Below are positions 43,303 to 52,662 of a stretch of DNA of 64,000 nucleotides, one piece after another. Made by a program: the position numbers and the translations under genes. The stretch is from JBBROS01 sp963792675 (lineage in GTDB: Bacteria > Pseudomonadota > Alphaproteobacteria > Acetobacterales > Acetobacteraceae), in assembly GCA_963792675.1 (NCBI GenBank), contig CAWBWT010000002.1, positions 3,224,001-3,288,000 of the forward strand, in the 5' to 3' direction. Numbering within the stretch: position 1 is the stretch's first letter; the number at the start of each line of letters is the position of its first letter. The notes under the pieces are model-generated. The model had not been told where the DNA came from. It made no database searches and worked only from the letters and a program-made list of their open reading frames with translations.

Positions 43303-44241
43303 ATGACCGAGCACCGAGACGATCCTGCCAACCACGGCCGGCGCCAGGCGCTGGAATGCATGCTCTGGGCCGGAGCCGGCGTGCTCTGGACCGTTGCCGG
43401 CGGCGTGCCGCGTTCGAGCCTCGCCAGCAGGGCCGCAGCCGCCGAGCCGGCTGCAGGCTTGCGCTTCATCCAGATCAGCGACAGCCATATCGGCTTCAAG
43501 AACCCGCCCAACGCCGACACGCCGGGCACGCTGCAGGCGGCGATGGACCTCGTTCGCGCCCAATCATCCGGCGCCACCACCGTGCTGCACACCGGCGACG
43601 TCAGCCACTTGTCCAAGCCCGCGGAGTTCGACACCGCGCAGCAGATCATCGGCTCGGCCGGCCTCGACGTGCATTACGTCCCCGGCGAACACGATGTGCT
43701 GGTGGACGATGGCCGTACGTTCTTCGACCGCTTCACCAAGGGCGCCGAGCGCGGCTGGTACAGTTGGGACCAGCAAGGCGTTCACTTCATCGGCTTGAAC
43801 AACGTGCAGAACCTCAAGGCGGGCGGCCTCGGAGACCTCGGCGCCGAGCAGCTCGACTGGCTCGGCCGCGACCTGGCCGGGCGTGCCGCCAGTCAGCCGA
43901 TCGTGGTGTTCTCGCACATCCCGCTCTGGACCGTGAGCGAGACCTGGGGTTGGGGCACCGATGACGGCGCGCAGGCGTTGTCGCTGCTGCGCCGGTTCGG
44001 CTCGGTGACGGTGCTGAACGGGCACATCCACCAAGTGATGCAGAAGGTCGAGGGTACGCTCGCCTTCCACGCCGCCCGCTCCACCGCCTTTCCGCAGCCG
44101 GCGCCCGGGACCGCACCGTCGCCGGGGCCGATCAAGGATGTGCCCCCGGGACGCCTCCGCTCGCTGCTGGGCGTGCGGCAGGTCGCTTTCGTGCCGGGCC
44201 AATCGACGCTGGCGGTCATCGACACGCCGCTCGGAGCCTGA
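43303..44241 (+). CDS. Tat-exported metallophosphoesterase
   Basis: 312 residues. Twin-arginine leader GRRQALECMLWAGAGVLW. Calcineurin-type metal motifs ISDSHIG, HTGDVSH, PGEHDVL (GNHD variant), FSHIPLW and NGHIHQ. First gene of a four-gene set with a cupredoxin, an ECF sigma factor and its anti-sigma factor, all with short spacers. Natural substrate unknown. Confidence 0.88.
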   Translation: MTEHRDDPANHGRRQALECMLWAGAGVLWTVAGGVPRSSLASRAAAAEPAAGLRFIQISDSHIGFKNPPNADTPGTLQAAMDLVRAQSSGATTVLHTGDVSHLSKPAEFDTAQQIIGSAGLDVHYVPGEHDVLVDDGRTFFDRFTKGAERGWYSWDQQGVHFIGLNNVQNLKAGGLGDLGAEQLDWLGRDLAGRAASQPIVVFSHIPLWTVSETWGWGTDDGAQALSLLRRFGSVTVLNGHIHQVMQKVEGTLAFHAARSTAFPQPAPGTAPSPGPIKDVPPGRLRSLLGVRQVAFVPGQSTLAVIDTPLGA

Positions 44242-44245
44242 GCCG

Positions 44246-44593
44246 ATGGCACCGTCCGGGCGCCGGCTGCTATTAGGTGCGTGCCTGCTGGGGCTGGCAG
44301 CAGCACTGCCAGCGCCCGACAGCGACGAGGCGCCCGAGCTCACGGCCGAGATCACGATCGACAACTTCACCTTCTCGCCGGCCGAGCTGGAGGTGCCGGC
44401 CGGCACCCGCGTCACCTGGACCAACCGCGACGACATCCCGCACACCATCATGGACGGCGCCGACCCCCGCCGGATGCGGTCCGAGCCGCTCGACACCGAC
44501 GACCGCTTTGCCTTCACCTTCGCGACCCCGGGCACCTACCGGTATTTCTGCTCGCTGCATCCGCACATGCAGGGCACGGTGGTCGTGCGATGA
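44246..44593 (+). CDS. Cupredoxin (type 1 copper protein)
   Basis: 115 residues with signal peptide (LLLGACLLGLAAALPA). Copper ligands: His in DIPHTI, then Cys, His and Met in FCSLHPHMQG. FTFSPAELEVPAGTRVTWTN is the plastocyanin/amicyanin-type strand. Starts 4 bases after the phosphoesterase stop. Likely a periplasmic electron carrier or copper handler. Confidence 0.9.
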   Translation: MAPSGRRLLLGACLLGLAAALPAPDSDEAPELTAEITIDNFTFSPAELEVPAGTRVTWTNRDDIPHTIMDGADPRRMRSEPLDTDDRFAFTFATPGTYRYFCSLHPHMQGTVVVR

Positions 44594-44647
44594 CGCGGTA
44601 GGTCCGGTACCATGCGCTGGCAGCCCCGGGCGAAGCAGGAGCGTGCG

Positions 44648-45157
44648 ATGGCCGACGCGCCACCGGCGGAGTTCGGCCAAACCGTCCTGCCGCATCTCGA
44701 TGCCGCCTACAACCTGGCCCGCTGGCTGGTGCGCGACCCGACGCTGGCCGAGGACGTGGTCCAGGACGCGGCGGTGCGCGCACTGGGCTACTTCCCGTCC
44801 TTCCGCGGCGGCGACGCCCGGGCCTGGCTGCTGCGCATCGTGCGCAACGTTGCCTACGACACGCTCGCCGGCGGTCGCCGCACCGTAGCCGGCGAGCCCG
44901 GCCCCGAACTGCCCGACCCGGGGCCGGATCCGGAGGCGGTGCTGGCCCGGCAGCAAGGCGAGGCGCAACTCGCCCGGATGCTGGCGGAGCTGCCGCCGGA
45001 GCTGCGCGAATGCCTGGTGCTAAAGGAGCTCGAAGGATTGTCTTACAAGGAGATCGCATCCGTGACCGGCGTGCCGATCGGGACCGTGATGTCGCGGTTG
45101 TGGCGGGCGCGCCAGGCGTTGGCGAACGGCGGCCTCGGCCGGAGCGCGGCGCCATGA
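44648..45157 (+). CDS. ECF sigma factor
   Basis: 169 residues from the ATG at 44648 (AGGAG 7 bases upstream). Region 2 in NLARWLVRDPTLAEDVVQDAAVRAL and RAWLLRIVRNVAYD; region 4 in LPPELRECLVLKELEGLSYKEIASVTGVPIGTVMSRLWRAR. Its stop overlaps the anti-sigma start. Probably controls this cluster in response to an envelope or copper/redox signal. Confidence 0.93.
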   Translation: MADAPPAEFGQTVLPHLDAAYNLARWLVRDPTLAEDVVQDAAVRALGYFPSFRGGDARAWLLRIVRNVAYDTLAGGRRTVAGEPGPELPDPGPDPEAVLARQQGEAQLARMLAELPPELRECLVLKELEGLSYKEIASVTGVPIGTVMSRLWRARQALANGGLGRSAAP

Positions 45158-45942
45158 GCGAGGACGCGTGCGCCGAGATGCGGTTGCTGGTGCAGGCCGA
45201 CCTGGATGGCGAGCTGTCACCGGCCGAAGCCGCGCGCGTCGCTGCCCATCTCGACCGCTGCCCCGCCTGCGCCGCGATCCAGGCGGAGCTGCTGGGCCAA
45301 TCGGCGCGGCTGGCGCAGGAGGCGCCACGGTATCAAGCACCGGCCCATCTGCGCCAAGCGCTCGAGGCACGGTTCGCCCCCGCTCCCCAGGCCGCCCCCG
45401 TCGCTCTCCCCAGGGCCGCTCCTGCCCCGCCGCGGTGGCGCATGGCGGGGGGCCGAATGGCGGGGTGGCGGCCGGCGATCGGCGCCGGCGGGCTGGCGCT
45501 TGCCGCTTCGCTCGCCTTGGCGTTGTGGCCGGGCCCGGACCGGATGCCGGACGCCGTCGTGTCGGGCCATATCCGGGCACTCCAGCCCGGCCACCTGCTG
45601 GATGTGCCGTCCACGGACCAGCACACGGTCAAACCCTGGTTCGACGGCCGGCTCGACTATGCGCCGCCCGTCCGCGACCTCGCCGCGCACGGCTTCCCGC
45701 TGCAGGGCGGCCGGCTCGATGTGCTGGAGGGGCGCCCGGTGGCCGCGCTGGTCTACGGCAGGCGGCAGCACGCGATCGACCTTTACGTCCTGCCCGGCCA
45801 CAGTGCCGCAGGCGGAACCGGCGCCATCAACGGCTACAATTTCATCGATTGGAGCGAGAACGGGATGCGGTTCTGGGCGGTCTCCGACGTGTCCGCGAAC
45901 GAGCTCGCCGAGTTCGTCCGGCTATGGCGGGCCGCGCCCTAG
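45154..45942 (+). CDS. Zinc-finger transmembrane anti-sigma factor
   Basis: 262 residues. N-terminal zf-HC2 domain with HLDRCPAC (H-x3-C-x2-C), Pro-rich linker, one membrane span (AIGAGGLALAASLALALW, about 110-127) and a periplasmic sensor part. It should hold the preceding sigma factor inactive at the membrane. Confidence 0.9.
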   Translation: MSEDACAEMRLLVQADLDGELSPAEAARVAAHLDRCPACAAIQAELLGQSARLAQEAPRYQAPAHLRQALEARFAPAPQAAPVALPRAAPAPPRWRMAGGRMAGWRPAIGAGGLALAASLALALWPGPDRMPDAVVSGHIRALQPGHLLDVPSTDQHTVKPWFDGRLDYAPPVRDLAAHGFPLQGGRLDVLEGRPVAALVYGRRQHAIDLYVLPGHSAAGGTGAINGYNFIDWSENGMRFWAVSDVSANELAEFVRLWRAAP

Positions 45943-45955
45943 GCAGGCCCGAAAC

Positions 45956-46727
45956 CTACCGCTTAGGCTCGCCGATCGGCGCGACCTCGTCGGTGACGCC
46001 GGCCAATACCTCGGCCACGTGACGCACCCGCACGGCATGGCCTTGCCGCGACAGCCGCCCGGCCATGTTCAGCAAGCAGCCGAGATCGCCGGCCAGCAGC
46101 GTGTCCGCGCCGGACGCAACGATGTCGGCCGTCTTGTCCGACACCATCCGGGTCGAGATCTCCGGATACTTGACGCAGAACGTGCCGCCGAAGCCGCAGC
46201 ACACGTCCGGTTCTGCCATCTCGACCAGCTCGAGCCCGGCCACGCTGCGCAGCAAGTCCCGCGGCTGCTGCTTGATCCCAAGTTCGCGCAGTCCGGAACA
46301 GCTATCGTGGTAGGTCGCCCGGCCGGTATAGGCGGCATCCACGGCCTCCACGCCCAACACGTCGGCCAGGAACTGCACCAACTCGAAGGTCTTGGCGCCC
46401 AACGCCTCCGCCCGCGCCCGCAGGTTGGGGTCGTCGTCGAACAAGCGCGGGGTAATGATGCGCGATCATCCCGCCGCAGGACCCAGACGGCACCACGACG
46501 TAGTCGAATCCGCCGAACGCATCGAGAACGCCGCGCGCCAAGTCTTGCGCCGTGCGCCGGTCGCCGCTGTTGTAGGCGGGCTGGCCGCAGCAGGTCTGCG
46601 CTCGCGGCACTTCGACGTCGCACCCGGCCTGCTCCAGCAGCTTGATGGCGGCAAACCCGACCGACGGCCGGTGCAGGTCGACGAGGCAGGTGACGAACAG
46701 GGCGACGCGCGGGCGGATGGCAAGCAT
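45956..46727 (-). pseudogene. LldE/LutA-like iron-sulfur oxidoreductase, frameshifted
   Basis: Two CCG domains typical of LldE/LutA and GlpC: CCGQPAYNSG in the first and CCGFGGTF in the second. The N-terminal part reads from the ATG at 46727 (RPRVALFVTCLVDLHRPSVG) to GGMIAHHYPAL; the rest continues in another frame from DDDPNLRARAEAL. One base must be removed at 46442-46444 (CTTG to CTG). Partner genes lldF/lldG are absent. Role would be lactate or glycolate oxidation. Confidence 0.82.
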
Positions 46728-46774
46728 CGGTCCGGTATAGGACCGTGCCGCCGCTTGGACCAGCCGTGCCCGGC

Positions 46775-47560
46775 TCAGGCCACCAGCCCCTCCGACAAGC
46801 GCGACTCGGCCGTCGCGACGTAATCCGGGTCGATCTCGATGCCCAGCCCGGTGCACCCTTCCTCGACCGCCGCCACCAGGGTGGTGCCGGCGCCGCAGAA
46901 CGGATCGAGCACGACCGCGCCGGGCTTGCCGTGCAGCCGAATACACCACCGCGGCAGGTCGAGCGGGAAGGTGCCGGGATGGTCGAATTTCTGCGCCTTG
47001 CTGCGGACCGTCTCATAAGGGATGAACCAGGTGTCGCCCCGGCAACGCAGGTCTTGCGCATGGCCGCGGCGAGCGATGTTGCTTTTGTCCTTGAACGGCA
47101 CCCCGATCCGCAGCCGGTCGAGCCGGACGCTGCCGGTATGCGTCAGGTGGAAGATGTGCTCGTGGTTGCGATGCAGGAAGCGCTCGCCCGGCACCGGCTT
47201 GAAATGGCCGACGCTGTCGGTGCCGACCGCGATCGACTTCACCCAGGCGATGTGGTTCTGCAGCGCGAACAGCGGGCGCAGCCGCACCATCAGTTCGAAC
47301 GGCAGCCAGGGCTGGGTCGAGGAGCCCGCCACGTTGAGGAAGAACGATCCATCCGGCTTCAGCACTCGGCGCAGCGCCGCTGCGACCCGGACCATCCAGT
47401 CCAGGTACTCGGCCTCCTCGCGGTTATCGCCGTACATCGCGTAGGCGATCCCAAGATTGTACGGCGGCGAGGTCACGATGACGTCCACCGACGCCTCCGG
47501 CAGCGTTGCCAGGACGTCGAGGCAATCGCCCAAATGGACCCGGTAGGTCCCCCGAATCAT
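46775..47560 (-). CDS. Site-specific DNA methyltransferase, beta-type order
   Basis: 261 residues. Catalytic motif IV TSPPYNLG near the N-terminus and SAM motif I DPFCGAGTTLVAA near the C-terminus (beta-class order). SPPY rather than DPPY often goes with N4-cytosine methylation, although adenine enzymes exist too. No restriction endonuclease gene is adjacent, so it is an orphan methyltransferase, perhaps regulatory. Confidence 0.88.
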   Translation of the reverse strand: MIRGTYRVHLGDCLDVLATLPEASVDVIVTSPPYNLGIAYAMYGDNREEAEYLDWMVRVAAALRRVLKPDGSFFLNVAGSSTQPWLPFELMVRLRPLFALQNHIAWVKSIAVGTDSVGHFKPVPGERFLHRNHEHIFHLTHTGSVRLDRLRIGVPFKDKSNIARRGHAQDLRCRGDTWFIPYETVRSKAQKFDHPGTFPLDLPRWCIRLHGKPGAVVLDPFCGAGTTLVAAVEEGCTGLGIEIDPDYVATAESRLSEGLVA

Positions 47561-47567
47561 GGCGGGG

Positions 47568-48242
47568 TCAGCCCGAGCGGGCGGCCGACAAGCGCCAGGC
47601 CGGATCCCCCTGCGACAAGTCGCGGGTGAAGGTCCAGAGGTCGGTGATCTCGGTCACCGCATCGGCCCCCGCCACCGGACGCCCGTCACGCCCCAGCGTT
47701 TCCGCCACCTGGTCGGACACGAAGCGCACGGTGATGTCGGCGCGGGTCCCTTCGAGCATCGCCGCCTCGATGCTGGCGCGCTCAATGCTGCGCACCTCGC
47801 TGCGCTGCGTCTCGCCGGCTGCCTCGCGCGCGGCAATCGCCGTCTCGAAGCTGCGATAGGTGTCGTCGTCCAGCAGGTTGCGCAGCTGCACGCGGTCGCC
47901 GGCGGCGAATGCCCCGACGATCATGCGGAACGCGCCCTCGGCGCCCTGCAGGAAGCGCTGCGGCTCGAAGTTGCGATCGACCCCTCGCATGCGCAGCAAC
48001 GTGGCCCCGACCTCGCTGGCCGGGTCGGGCAATGCACGCGGCGGGCGGGCCGGCTCGGCGGCCGCGTCGATCACCGGACCGGGCCGTCCGATGCCGGGCA
48101 CTGTCACCGGACCGCTCGACCGCTCCGCCTGCGAGGGACGCTCGAATCCGGTGCGCCGGCCCAGAATGCCGCGCAGCCGCAGAACGAGAAATGCCGCGAT
48201 CATGCCGAACAGCAAGAGGTCGATAGGGAAACCGGCGCCCAT
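47568..48242 (-). CDS. Tim44-like domain membrane-anchored protein
   Basis: 224 residues: N-terminal membrane span (FPIDLLLFGMIAAFLVLRLRGILG), a Pro/Ala-rich linker and a Tim44/TimA domain (FLQGAEGAFRMIVGAFAAGDRVQLRNLLDDDTYRSFETAI, ITDLWTFTRDL). Alphaproteobacterial TimA is related to the mitochondrial import subunit and may act at the envelope. Starts at 48242 and precedes the methyltransferase gene by 7 bases. Confidence 0.88.
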   Translation of the reverse strand: MGAGFPIDLLLFGMIAAFLVLRLRGILGRRTGFERPSQAERSSGPVTVPGIGRPGPVIDAAAEPARPPRALPDPASEVGATLLRMRGVDRNFEPQRFLQGAEGAFRMIVGAFAAGDRVQLRNLLDDDTYRSFETAIAAREAAGETQRSEVRSIERASIEAAMLEGTRADITVRFVSDQVAETLGRDGRPVAGADAVTEITDLWTFTRDLSQGDPAWRLSAARSG

Positions 48243-48372
48243 GGTACAATCCTTCGATCGTGGCTTCACACATAGGCGGGGCCAGGCCGGGAAACAACGA
48301 AGGCCAGGTGATCACGTCCTCGCTTGTACCTGTCGCCTTGCCCCGGCGATCACGCCCGACTAAGCCGCAGCG

Positions 48373-48930
48373 ATGATCCTCCTGCGCCACGGTCAGAGCG
48401 AGTTCAACCTCCACTTTACCCGGCACCGGGTGGATCCGGGGATCCCGGATCCCAAGCTGACCGCGCTCGGCCACGACCAGGCCGCCGCCGCCGCCGAGGC
48501 CCTCGCGCCGGAGGGATTCCGGCGAATTCTCGCCTCGCCTTACACGCGCGCGCTGCAGACGGCCGCGCCGATCGCCCGTCGGCTCGGCCTTCCGGTCCTG
48601 GTGAACCCGGTGGTGCGCGAGCGCTACGCCTTCACCTGCGACGTCGGTAGCCGGCGCGGCGACCTGGTCGCCGCCTGGCCCGAGCACGACTTCTCCGGCA
48701 TCGACGAGATCTGGTGGCCGCAAATCGAGGAGCCGGCCGACCAGGTGCTCGCCCGGGCGGCGCTGTTTCGGGCCGAGATGTCCGCCCTTCCGGACTGGGG
48801 CGACACGCTGGTGGTGTGCCATTGGGGGTTCATCATGTCGCTGACCGGCCGCTCGGTCGGCAATGGCGAATGGCTCCGCTTCGACCCGACAGCACCGGCG
48901 CCGGCCGAGATCCCCTGGCGCCATCACTGA
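48373..48930 (+). CDS. Histidine phosphatase family protein
   Basis: 185 residues of the phosphoglycerate mutase-like fold. LLRHGQSEFN holds the phosphorylated histidine; SPYTRALQTAAPIA and the second histidine in VVCHWGFIMSL complete the site. Small-molecule target unknown. Its end overlaps the convergent TPR gene by 7 bases. Confidence 0.9.
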   Translation: MILLRHGQSEFNLHFTRHRVDPGIPDPKLTALGHDQAAAAAEALAPEGFRRILASPYTRALQTAAPIARRLGLPVLVNPVVRERYAFTCDVGSRRGDLVAAWPEHDFSGIDEIWWPQIEEPADQVLARAALFRAEMSALPDWGDTLVVCHWGFIMSLTGRSVGNGEWLRFDPTAPAPAEIPWRHH

Positions 48931-51743
48931 CGCGGCCGCGCCGACACCAGCTCGCGCAGCAACCGCTCGGCATCCTTCCGCTCGGGGAACGGCTCCCGAG
49001 TCTGCAGCGACGCTTCCAGGATGGGCGCCGCCTCGGCCGCGCGCCCGCCCGCACGCAGCGCCGCCGCCCAATGGTATTGCACCGCGGGATCGGACGGGCG
49101 CGCCGATCCGGCCTGCTGCAGCAATGGCAGCGCGGCCGCCGACTCGCCCTCGACGAGCAGGATCCAGCCGAGCGTGTCCGCCGAGTCCGGGCCGGGCGCC
49201 TTCAGGTAGGCGCGCTGCGCCGTTTCCCGCGCCCGCTTGTCGCCGCGCAGCTGGTAGGTCCAAGCCAGGTTGTTCAGCGCCGCCGGATGGTCCGGCAGCA
49301 TCGCCAGCAGCGTCTCGAGCCGTGCCTGGCCCTCGGCCAGCCGGTTGGCGCGCAGGTCGAGTTTCGCCAGGTCTGCAAGCACCGCGGGCGTGTTCGGCGC
49401 CGTCTTCAGCCATTGCCGCAGCAGCCGCGCCGCCTCCTCGTCCTGTCCGGACGCCGACAGTGCCGCCGCGGCGCGCAGCAGCGGCGGCACGTCGGGCGCT
49501 GCGGCGTATTCGTCGAGGAAGGCGCGCGCGGCGGCATTGAAGCGTCGCGCCCGCATCAGCGCGTCGCCCTTCAGCAAGGTAGCGAACGGCCGGTGCTCGG
49601 GACCCGCGCGCAACGCCTCGGCCAGGAGCAGGCCGGCGTCCAAGCCCTTGGTCTGCGCTTCGAGCTCCACGAGCGTAGACATGAAGCGGAAATTGCCTGA
49701 GGCCCGAACCAAGCCCTCCAGCAGCTCGCTCCGCGCCGCGTCGTAGTCGCGGTCGCGCAGCAGGACGTCGATCAGTCCGGTGCGGTCGACCACGTCGTCC
49801 GGCATCATCTGCAGCACCGCGCGGAAGCTTGCCTTGGCGTCGTGCGTCATCCCCGCCTGCGCCTGGGCCCGGGCCAGCGAGGCCAGCAGCAACGGCGGCA
49901 GCGGGCCCTCGCTGCGCGCCTCGGTCAGCACGTCGACCGCGCGCTTCGGCTGCCCTGCCAGCACGAGGACGTCGGCCAGTGCGGCCGTGAACCCGGCCCG
50001 ACGCGGATCGGCCGCGTGCGCCGCGGCCAGCACTTCAACTGCGCGGTCCGTTTGCCGGTCCTGCAGCAGCAGCGGCAGATAGCTGTTCAGGGTGGCGACG
50101 TGGCCCGGATCCTGGCCCAGCACCTCGTCCATCATCGCCATGCCGTCGTCACGGCGGCCTTGCAGCACGAGTACGCGCGCCCCGTCGAGCTTGGCCGCCA
50201 GCGACGCCGGGAAGCGGCGGAGCGTGTCCGCGAACGCGGCCCGTGCCACCTCGAGGTTCTGCCGGCGCACCTCGATCATACCGGACAGGATGCCGACCGC
50301 CTGGCTCTCGCCGGCGCGCGCCCGCAGCACGGCCAGCGCCGCGGTTGCCTTGCCGAGGTCGCCTTCGCCGATCGCGGCGGACACCAGCGCCTCGGCCGGC
50401 GCCGGCTGGGCGGGGGCGATCTCCACCGAGCGGGCGAGCGTCCCGGCCGCGGCGGCAACGCGGCCGGCCTGGATCTGCGCCAGGCCGAGATGGGTCAGGA
50501 TGGGGCCGTCGCCGGGCGCCGCGGCCGCCGCGCGTTCGAACGCATCCAGCGCCGCCGGCGTGTTGCCGACGTTGCCGTAGACGCTGCCCAGCAGGTCCAG
50601 CATCTCGGCATCGGCCAGTCCGGCCGCCTCCGCGCGCTCCAGGATCGGGATCGCGTGGGCCGAGGCGCGGGCGGCGATGTCGGATCGCGCCAGCTGCTTG
50701 ATCCCGTCGGGGTCGCTGGGGACCAGCATGTTGTAGCGGCGCGCGTAGTCGACCGCGGTCTCGACCCGGCCGAGATTGGCCGCGATCAGCGCGTTGTAAT
50801 AAAGCGCCTGCGGGAAGCGGCCGAGCACGCCGTCGAGCCTCTCCAGTTCCACGGCCGCGTCGTGGTAGTTGCCCCGGCGGGCCAGCAGGACGGCGTTCAG
50901 GTAGACCGCCTCGATGAAGCGCGGCTGCAGCTCCAGCACGGCATCCACGTCGGCCTGCGCCGCGTCGTCCTGCTTTGCATACAGCAGCTCGGTCGCATGG
51001 CGGATGCGCGCCATCGCCGAGAACGGGGCCGAGCGCACCGCGCGCGCCGCCAGTTCGAGCGCGGCCGCGTGGTCGTCGCGCGCGGTCACGATCTGCTGCT
51101 TCATCAGCAGCGCGTCGATCTGCGCCGGGTCGCGCCGCAGCACCGCGTCCACCTGCGCCTCGGTCTCGGCATAGTCCGCGTGGGCCGCGGCCACCCGGGC
51201 CGCGATGAGCGCGACCTCGATCGCATCCGGCGCCGCGCTCCGCGCCGCCGCCAGGCTGGCTGTGGCCGCCGCGGTGTCATCGAGCCCAAGCTGCGCCACC
51301 GCGCGCATGAACAGGTTCTTGGCCGTCACCGCCGGCGTCGCCCCGGTCGGCGGCACCTGGCGCAGGGTCTCGTCATACTGACCTTGCGCCAGCAGCGCAT
51401 CGGCGAGCCGCAGGGTGACGGCCGAGCGCTCGGCGCCCAGCCCTCGTGCGGCACGGAACTCCTTTTCGGCGGCAACGGGGTCGGCGAGCTTCATCTGCAG
51501 CTCGGCCAGGCGGAGATGCAGGCCGGCGTCGCGTGGAGCAACGTGCGCGGCGCGGCGCAGCTCAACCCAGGCGGCCCGCAGATCGCCGGCTGCTTCCAGC
51601 CGCTCCGCGAGCCGGACCGGGTCGGTTCGCCCATGCCAGAGGTAGACCGCGCCCCCGGCCGTCAGCGCGAGCAGCGCCGCCGTCAAGGCGCTGGCGCGCA
51701 GCAGCCGGTGCCGCCGCGGGATTCCGGTGGGGCCGGCGCTCAT
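48924..51743 (-). CDS. PrsT-like TPR protein of PEP-CTERM systems
   Basis: 939 residues: one N-terminal membrane anchor (LTAALLALTAGGAVYLW) and then tetratricopeptide repeats over nearly the whole length. The pattern (LAERLEAAGDLRAAWVELRRA, GLGAERSAVTLRLADALLAQGQYDE, LNNLAWTYQLRGD) matches the long TPR protein linked to exosortase/PEP-CTERM export. Downstream of the PEP-CTERM gene by 22 bases on the same strand. Confidence 0.87.
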   Translation of the reverse strand: MSAGPTGIPRRHRLLRASALTAALLALTAGGAVYLWHGRTDPVRLAERLEAAGDLRAAWVELRRAAHVAPRDAGLHLRLAELQMKLADPVAAEKEFRAARGLGAERSAVTLRLADALLAQGQYDETLRQVPPTGATPAVTAKNLFMRAVAQLGLDDTAAATASLAAARSAAPDAIEVALIAARVAAAHADYAETEAQVDAVLRRDPAQIDALLMKQQIVTARDDHAAALELAARAVRSAPFSAMARIRHATELLYAKQDDAAQADVDAVLELQPRFIEAVYLNAVLLARRGNYHDAAVELERLDGVLGRFPQALYYNALIAANLGRVETAVDYARRYNMLVPSDPDGIKQLARSDIAARASAHAIPILERAEAAGLADAEMLDLLGSVYGNVGNTPAALDAFERAAAAAPGDGPILTHLGLAQIQAGRVAAAAGTLARSVEIAPAQPAPAEALVSAAIGEGDLGKATAALAVLRARAGESQAVGILSGMIEVRRQNLEVARAAFADTLRRFPASLAAKLDGARVLVLQGRRDDGMAMMDEVLGQDPGHVATLNSYLPLLLQDRQTDRAVEVLAAAHAADPRRAGFTAALADVLVLAGQPKRAVDVLTEARSEGPLPPLLLASLARAQAQAGMTHDAKASFRAVLQMMPDDVVDRTGLIDVLLRDRDYDAARSELLEGLVRASGNFRFMSTLVELEAQTKGLDAGLLLAEALRAGPEHRPFATLLKGDALMRARRFNAAARAFLDEYAAAPDVPPLLRAAAALSASGQDEEAARLLRQWLKTAPNTPAVLADLAKLDLRANRLAEGQARLETLLAMLPDHPAALNNLAWTYQLRGDKRARETAQRAYLKAPGPDSADTLGWILLVEGESAAALPLLQQAGSARPSDPAVQYHWAAALRAGGRAAEAAPILEASLQTREPFPERKDAERLLRELVSARPRQ

Positions 51744-51765
51744 GCCCGCACGTGCCGCGGCCGGG

Positions 51766-52578
51766 TCAGCCGATCCGCACCGGAGCCGGCGCCGGGCGGC
51801 GGCGCGAGCGGCCCAACCAAACGGCGCCGAGCAAGCCGACGGCGACGACCGCGAGGCTCGAGGGTTCCGGGGCCATCAGCACGACGCCATCGAGCAGCGA
51901 GAACGGCGGTGTGCCCGACGGCGCGCCGGCGGCCAGGAACGAGAGGGTTTGGCTGGCCGAGGTCGGCACGAAGCTGAACACCGCCTGCCGCCAGGGGGTG
52001 AAGCCCTGGCTGGGGTTGCTCACGGTTTCGGTGTTGTAAGTCTGGCTGCCGAACGTCACGCCCCACGATTCCGTGGTGGCGCCGGTGTAGCCGGTTTGCT
52101 GCCCGGCCGCCCACCAGAACGACAGCAGGTACGTGTAGCCGACGGTCAGCCCGCTAATCGTCTGCGTCAACGCGCCTTGCTCGTAGGCGCCGTCGTTGGC
52201 GAGGAAGTTGCCGCCGGTCGGGCTCGCCGCAGTCAGTCCGTTGGCCGCGCCGCTGTTCGGCCCCCACAGCTTGAGCGTGTTGTTGTATTCGCTGGAGTAG
52301 GCGCCCGTCGTGTCGGCACTGCCGGCGTTGAACACGAACGAGTAGCCGGCACTCGCCCAGCCGGTCAGCGTGCCGCCGGTCGCCGTGTGCGGCGAGTTCA
52401 GCTGGTAGGAGGCGGTCGGAGTCGCGGACGGGTTGCTGAACTGCTCGAAGTCGCCGTTGACGACCAGGTTGCCGGCGGCCCGCGCCGGCGTCGCGGCGAT
52501 CGCCGCGGCCAATGCTGCCAGCGTCGCGGCCACCAGCGACGCCGGTGCCCTGGGCTGGTCTGCCGTGCCGAACCCCAT
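51766..52578 (-). CDS. PEP-CTERM sorted surface protein
   Basis: 270 residues. Signal peptide at the N-terminus, a Gly/Ser/Thr-rich mature part beginning NLVVNGDFEQF (DUF642/lectin-like), and a C-terminal sorting tail: APEPSS, a membrane helix LAVVAVGLLGAVWLG, then RSRRR. Exosortases cut at PEP and anchor or release such proteins. Start taken at 52578. No exosortase gene is in the window. Confidence 0.9.
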   Translation of the reverse strand: MGFGTADQPRAPASLVAATLAALAAAIAATPARAAGNLVVNGDFEQFSNPSATPTASYQLNSPHTATGGTLTGWASAGYSFVFNAGSADTTGAYSSEYNNTLKLWGPNSGAANGLTAASPTGGNFLANDGAYEQGALTQTISGLTVGYTYLLSFWWAAGQQTGYTGATTESWGVTFGSQTYNTETVSNPSQGFTPWRQAVFSFVPTSASQTLSFLAAGAPSGTPPFSLLDGVVLMAPEPSSLAVVAVGLLGAVWLGRSRRRPAPAPVRIG

Positions 52579-52662
52579 CCCCCGCACCTTCAACAACGCC
52601 GCAGTGGAGCTAGCGCCTGGGAACAGCGCGTCTCAAGTCAGGTTCCGTCAGCCTTTGTGCGC

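Noticed and set aside
49842..51977. 711-codon plus-strand frame across the TPR gene
   Set aside because: Arg/His-rich shadow; the minus strand carries regular TPR repeats and a membrane anchor.
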